64,000 bases of DNA. Origin: Prevotella sp. 10(H). GTDB taxonomy: Bacteria; Bacteroidota; Bacteroidia; Bacteroidales; Dysgonomonadaceae. How positions within the stretch are numbered: position 1 is the first letter of the stretch; the number at the start of each line of letters is the position of its first letter. Under the pieces are notes generated by a model that made no database searches, had not been told where the DNA came from, and saw only the letters and a list, made by a program, of their open reading frames with translations. The DNA is taken from the NCBI RefSeq assembly GCF_000711235.1, contig NZ_JOMI01000009.1:124001-188000 (forward strand), in the 5' to 3' direction. The translations under genes were made by a program, and so were the position numbers. Below, piece after piece: positions 63,818 through 64,000 of this stretch.

Positions 63818-63838
63818 TAAATTAAAACAGCACCACGC

Positions 63839-64000
63839 ATGCCGGATAAAGATATATCAACACTTGTAAAAAGATACAAACAGGCTTTGGAATCGGGAAA
63901 GAATGCCTATTTCGATGCCGATGAATTCAGCGATCTGGCAGATTATTTCGATCAGCAGGATGATCTGGATACTGCCAGAAAAGTCATAGACGCAGGGCTT
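63839..64000 (+). CDS. TPR-repeat protein, partial at the window end
   Basis: Only the first 54 codons lie in the window: a short N-terminal helix then the beginning of TPR-like pairs (FSDLADYFDQQDDLDTARKV). The start ATG follows a good -7 box. No signal peptide is visible, so it is probably cytoplasmic. The size and function cannot be judged from this fragment. Confidence 0.75.
   Translation, partial: MPDKDISTLVKRYKQALESGKNAYFDADEFSDLADYFDQQDDLDTARKVIDAGL

Larger units (their letters stand above)
63490..63838 (+). other. Intergenic region with two promoter-associated repeats
   Basis: The 349-bp gap holds two copies of the ATTGAT-N3-CGTTAC motif also found before dtd (63645-63673 and 63789-63817) and TAGCT-rich short inverted pieces just after the glnS stop that may help termination. 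No RNA gene or CDS is evident. Confidence 0.5.

Noticed and set aside
1-64000. Phage, insertion sequence, CRISPR or toxin-antitoxin elements
   Set aside because: No transposase, integrase, direct-repeat array or toxin-antitoxin pair was seen; the S74-like gene at 58077 is a single secreted protein of a type common in this phylum.

Overview
The window looks like chromosomal DNA from a low-GC member of the Bacteroidales, most plausibly Dysgonomonas or a close relative (Dysgonomonadaceae). The genus is an inference. The order is supported by many promoters with the Bacteroidetes -7 box TAnnTTTG, a lipid-anchored TamL-type Omp85 protein, DUF4369-TlpA and S74-like secreted proteins, and weak or absent Shine-Dalgarno sequences. 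I see no phage, insertion sequence, CRISPR array or rRNA. The gene content is mostly core metabolism and envelope biology.

Layout. 0-9.2 kb is mainly minus strand: formate-THF ligase, a Dps/ferritin-like protein, two divergent tyrosine-phosphatase-like genes (one lacking its catalytic Arg), a TamL-type outer-membrane protein, a NapH-like ferredoxin and an AraC regulator. 9.3-21.5 kb is plus strand: YgiQ, CutC, mnmG-apt-uvrC with two parS-like sites between mnmG and apt, an acyltransferase, an HdeD-like protein, dtd-mazG-deoC, ribH, and a tRNA-Tyr/tRNA-Gly pair. 21.8-40.9 kb is a 19-kb efflux locus: a HlyD-type adaptor, one MacB/LolD-type ATPase, ten FtsX/MacB-like permeases arranged as five tandem A-B pairs, a TolC-like outer-membrane protein, and an NtrC-type response regulator with its histidine kinase. 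A 22-bp perfect palindrome upstream of the adaptor gene is a candidate regulator site.

40.9-50.5 kb is minus strand: a probable small RNA, a TPR-AraC hybrid regulator, a HAD protein without its nucleophile Asp, an M48 peptidase, a GNAT, a fucosyltransferase-like enzyme, ychF, sstT, and two GDSL esterases around an outer-membrane barrel. An AT-rich gene-free stretch of about 570 bp (50.5-51.06 kb) carries clustered DnaA-box-like 9-mers and is a replication-origin candidate; the parS-like pair 37 kb away fits an origin-proximal position. 51-64 kb holds sppA-lpxK-PNP, a porin-like protein, an AraC/GyrI regulator, a MarR-GNAT fusion with a likely autoregulatory operator plus DUF2000, an S74-like protein, galE, a TlpA-type thioredoxin, a small lipoprotein, glnS, and the start of a TPR gene cut by the window end.

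The most notable system is the amplified permease array. Five permease pairs share one ATPase, one adaptor and one outer-membrane channel. C-terminal signatures and a duplicated 18-bp intergenic flank suggest stepwise duplication, with pairs 4 and 5 as sisters and pairs 2 and 3 as sisters.
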